Part shown: piece by piece, positions 62,186 to 64,000 of the stretch
Layout of the letters: every line of letters begins with the position of its first letter
Position numbering within the stretch: the first letter of the stretch is position 1
Source of the DNA: Micrococcus sp023147585
GTDB taxonomy: Bacteria > Actinomycetota > Actinomycetes > Actinomycetales > Micrococcaceae
DNA: 64,000 bases
Direction: 5' to 3'
Assembly (NCBI RefSeq): GCF_044872765.1
Contig: NZ_CP085253.1
Coordinates: 2,232,001 to 2,296,000, forward strand
Made by a program: the position numbers and the translations under genes
Notes under the pieces: model-generated
Told to the model about the DNA's origin: nothing
Databases searched by the model: none
Seen by the model: the letters and a program-made list of their open reading frames with translations, nothing else

Positions 62186-63766
62186 ATGAGGCTCGAACTG
62201 CGCGGGATCACCAAGCGCTTCGGCACCTTCGCCGCGAACGAGGACGTGAACCTGACCGTGGAGTCGGCGCGGGTGCACACCCTCCTCGGTGAGAACGGCG
62301 CAGGCAAGTCCACCCTGATGAACGTCCTGTTCGGCCTCTACGAGCCGACCGAGGGCGAGATCCTCCTGGACGGGGAGCCCGTCCGCTTCTCAGGGCCCGG
62401 CGAGGCCATGCGCGCCGGCATCGGCATGGTGCACCAGCACTTCATGCTGGTGCCCGTGTTCACGGTGGCGGAGAACGTGGCGCTCGGCGACGAGCACACC
62501 CGCGCTCTTGGGGTGCTGGACCTCGAGTCCACGCGCCGCCGCATCCGCGAGATCTCCGCCCAGTACGGGTTCGACGTGGACCCGGACGCCGTGGTCGAGG
62601 ACCTGCCCGTGGGCGTGCAGCAGCGCGTGGAGATCATCAAGGCCCTGGTCCGCGACGCCCGCATCCTCATCCTCGACGAGCCCACCGCGGTGCTCACCCC
62701 GCAGGAGACCGACGAGCTGCTGGGCATCATCCGCCAGCTGCGCGCGGACGGCACGGCGATCGTGTTCATCTCCCACAAGCTGCGCGAGGTCAAGGCCGTC
62801 TCGGACGACATCACGGTGCTGCGCCGCGGCCGCGTGGTCGGCACCGCAGACCCCACGGCCGAGGCCTCCGAGCTGGCCGCGCTCATGGTGGGCCGCGACG
62901 TCGTCCTCGAGCGCCAGAAGACCCCCGCCACCCTGGGCGAGGAGACCTTCCGGTTGCGGGACCTCTCCGTGGTCTCACCCACCGGCCAGGTGCTGCTGGA
63001 CTCCGTGTCCTTCGGCATCCGCCAGGGCGAGGTGCTCGCCGTGGCGGGCGTGCAGGGCAACGGCCAGACGGAGCTCACCGAGGCCATCATGGGCCTGGTC
63101 AAGGCCACCGGCTCCGTCACCCTGGACGGCGCGGAGCTGATCGGCCGCTCCACCCGGAGGATCATCCGCTCGGGTGTCGGCTTCGTGCCGGAGGACCGCT
63201 CCACGGACGGCCTCGTCGGCTCGTTCTCCGTGGCCGAGAACATGGTCCTGAACCGCTACGACGTGGCCCCGGCCGGCAACGCCCTGCAGATGCGCCCCTC
63301 CGCGGTGCGCCGGTTCGCCGAGACCCGCGCGGCCCGGTTCGACGTCCGCACCCAGGGCGTGGACCTGCCCGTCTCCTCGCTCTCGGGCGGCAACCAGCAG
63401 AAGGTCGTCATGGCCCGCGAGCTCGTGGACGGGCTGCGCCTGTTCATCGCCTCCCAGCCGACGCGCGGCGTGGACGTGGGCTCGATCGAGTTCCTCCACG
63501 ACCGGATCATCGCCGAGCGTGACTCGGGCACCCCGGTGCTCATCGTCTCCACCGAGCTGGACGAGGTCCTCGAGCTCGCCGACCGGATCGCCGTGATGTA
63601 CCACGGCCGGATCGTGGGCATCGTGCCCGGGGACACCTCGCGCGAGACGCTCGGCCTCATGATGGCCGGCCAGACCCCCGACGCCGTCGCCCCGGTCGCC
63701 ACCGCACCCGCGGGCGCATCTACCGCCGCCCCCGCCCGCCCCACCTCGGAAGGAGAGCGCCCGTGA
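62186..63766 (+). CDS. Nucleoside ABC importer, tandem ATP-binding protein
   Basis: A 526-residue double ATPase of the sugar/nucleoside (RbsA, NupA) type. The first half is complete: GENGAGKST near 32-40, signature LPVGVQQRVEI, Walker B LILDEPTAVLTP. The second half has the degenerate Walker A GVQGNGQTE and signature SLSGGNQQKV with ASQPTRGVDVG in place of a Walker B glutamate, normal for this class. ATG follows GGAAGG. The permease gene overlaps its stop by 4 bases. Confidence 0.92.
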   Translation: MRLELRGITKRFGTFAANEDVNLTVESARVHTLLGENGAGKSTLMNVLFGLYEPTEGEILLDGEPVRFSGPGEAMRAGIGMVHQHFMLVPVFTVAENVALGDEHTRALGVLDLESTRRRIREISAQYGFDVDPDAVVEDLPVGVQQRVEIIKALVRDARILILDEPTAVLTPQETDELLGIIRQLRADGTAIVFISHKLREVKAVSDDITVLRRGRVVGTADPTAEASELAALMVGRDVVLERQKTPATLGEETFRLRDLSVVSPTGQVLLDSVSFGIRQGEVLAVAGVQGNGQTELTEAIMGLVKATGSVTLDGAELIGRSTRRIIRSGVGFVPEDRSTDGLVGSFSVAENMVLNRYDVAPAGNALQMRPSAVRRFAETRAARFDVRTQGVDLPVSSLSGGNQQKVVMARELVDGLRLFIASQPTRGVDVGSIEFLHDRIIAERDSGTPVLIVSTELDEVLELADRIAVMYHGRIVGIVPGDTSRETLGLMMAGQTPDAVAPVATAPAGASTAAPARPTSEGERP

Positions 63767-64000
63767 GCACCGCCGCACCGCTCAAGCCCGCGGCCGCGCC
63801 CGGCGCCGGCCGGCCCGCCCCCGCGGAGTCCGACTCCGCCCTGCGCCGGATCCTCTCCGGCAACGGCACCGTCACCGTCCTGGCGATCCTGCTGTCCCTG
63901 CTGGTCTCCGGCCTGCTGATCATCGCCGTGGACGAGGACGTCCAGGAGGCCCTCGGCTACTTCCTCGCCCGCCCGGGCGACCTGCTCGGCGCCGCCTGGA
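63763..64000 (+). CDS. Nucleoside ABC importer permease, cut by the window end
   Basis: The 79 visible residues start with GTG (4-base overlap with the ATPase), a Pro/Ala-rich cytoplasmic leader, and a first helix near residues 38-56 (VTVLAILLSLLVSGLLIIAV). Position after a BMP lipoprotein and double ATPase identifies it as the first of two expected permeases (NupB/NupC type). The remainder lies beyond base 64000. Confidence 0.85.
   Translation, partial: MSTAAPLKPAAAPGAGRPAPAESDSALRRILSGNGTVTVLAILLSLLVSGLLIIAVDEDVQEALGYFLARPGDLLGAAW

Overview
The window is very GC-rich, gene-dense chromosomal DNA from a high-GC Actinomycetota. Gene content and protein style (monomeric isocitrate dehydrogenase, an LpqY/SugABC-type importer, an MgtA/PimB-like mannosyltransferase, sdhCDAB, a DUF6350-like membrane protein beside purN) fit the Micrococcaceae, probably Micrococcus. 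That assignment is inference; no marker gene such as 16S rRNA is present. I found no rRNA, tRNA, CRISPR array, prophage, insertion sequence or origin, and no gene-free stretch longer than about 300 bases.

Layout. 1-7.1 kb: the 5' part of a glutathione-independent formaldehyde dehydrogenase gene, then a divergent catabolic locus (sodium/solute symporter facing an XRE-cupin regulator, an agmatinase-family ureohydrolase and a ThDP-dependent decarboxylase-like enzyme), ended by the decayed C-terminal half of a flavoprotein dehydrogenase. 7.1-14.4 kb: PPOX-family protein, inositol monophosphatase, an O-acetyltransferase with SGNH domain, App1-like phosphatase, hotdog thioesterase, and an AbiEi/DUF559-like gene bracketed by two copies of a palindromic repeat. 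14.4-26.2 kb: gdhA, mannosyltransferase, DUF6350-like protein, purN, an inverted MFS gene, purH, icd. 26.2-33.2 kb: ogt, an SRPBCC-epimerase fusion, an unusual glutaminase-like/STAS/cNMP protein lacking the catalytic Ser-Lys pair, hrpB. 33.2-37.8 kb: lpqY-sugABC-like sugar importer. 37.8-43.6 kb: gamma carbonic anhydrase, purU, a repetitive Ala/Pro-rich membrane-anchored protein, glyA, folD. 43.6-54.3 kb: an ABC exporter with two permease units fused in one chain, MFS efflux, xthA, trpS, a MacB-type ABC pair, small membrane proteins. 54.4-58 kb: sdhCDAB. 58.2-64 kb: mannose-1-phosphate guanylyltransferase, M20 amidohydrolase, and a BMP-type nucleoside importer running off the end.

Functional threads. 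One-carbon and purine metabolism is concentrated here (fdhA, purN, purH, purU, glyA, folD). Mannose activation (GDP-mannose) and an MgtA-like transferase fit mannosylated membrane lipids. TCA-cycle genes (icd, sdh) and gdhA connect carbon and nitrogen flow.

Expression. Translational coupling by 4-base GTGA/ATGA overlaps is common (at 4670, 12565, 34526, 35482, 48651, 51566, 63763). About 17 genes have a TAnnnT-like -10 hexamer only 5-8 bases before the start codon, mostly without a Shine-Dalgarno sequence, which suggests widespread leaderless transcription. I used this to choose several starts.
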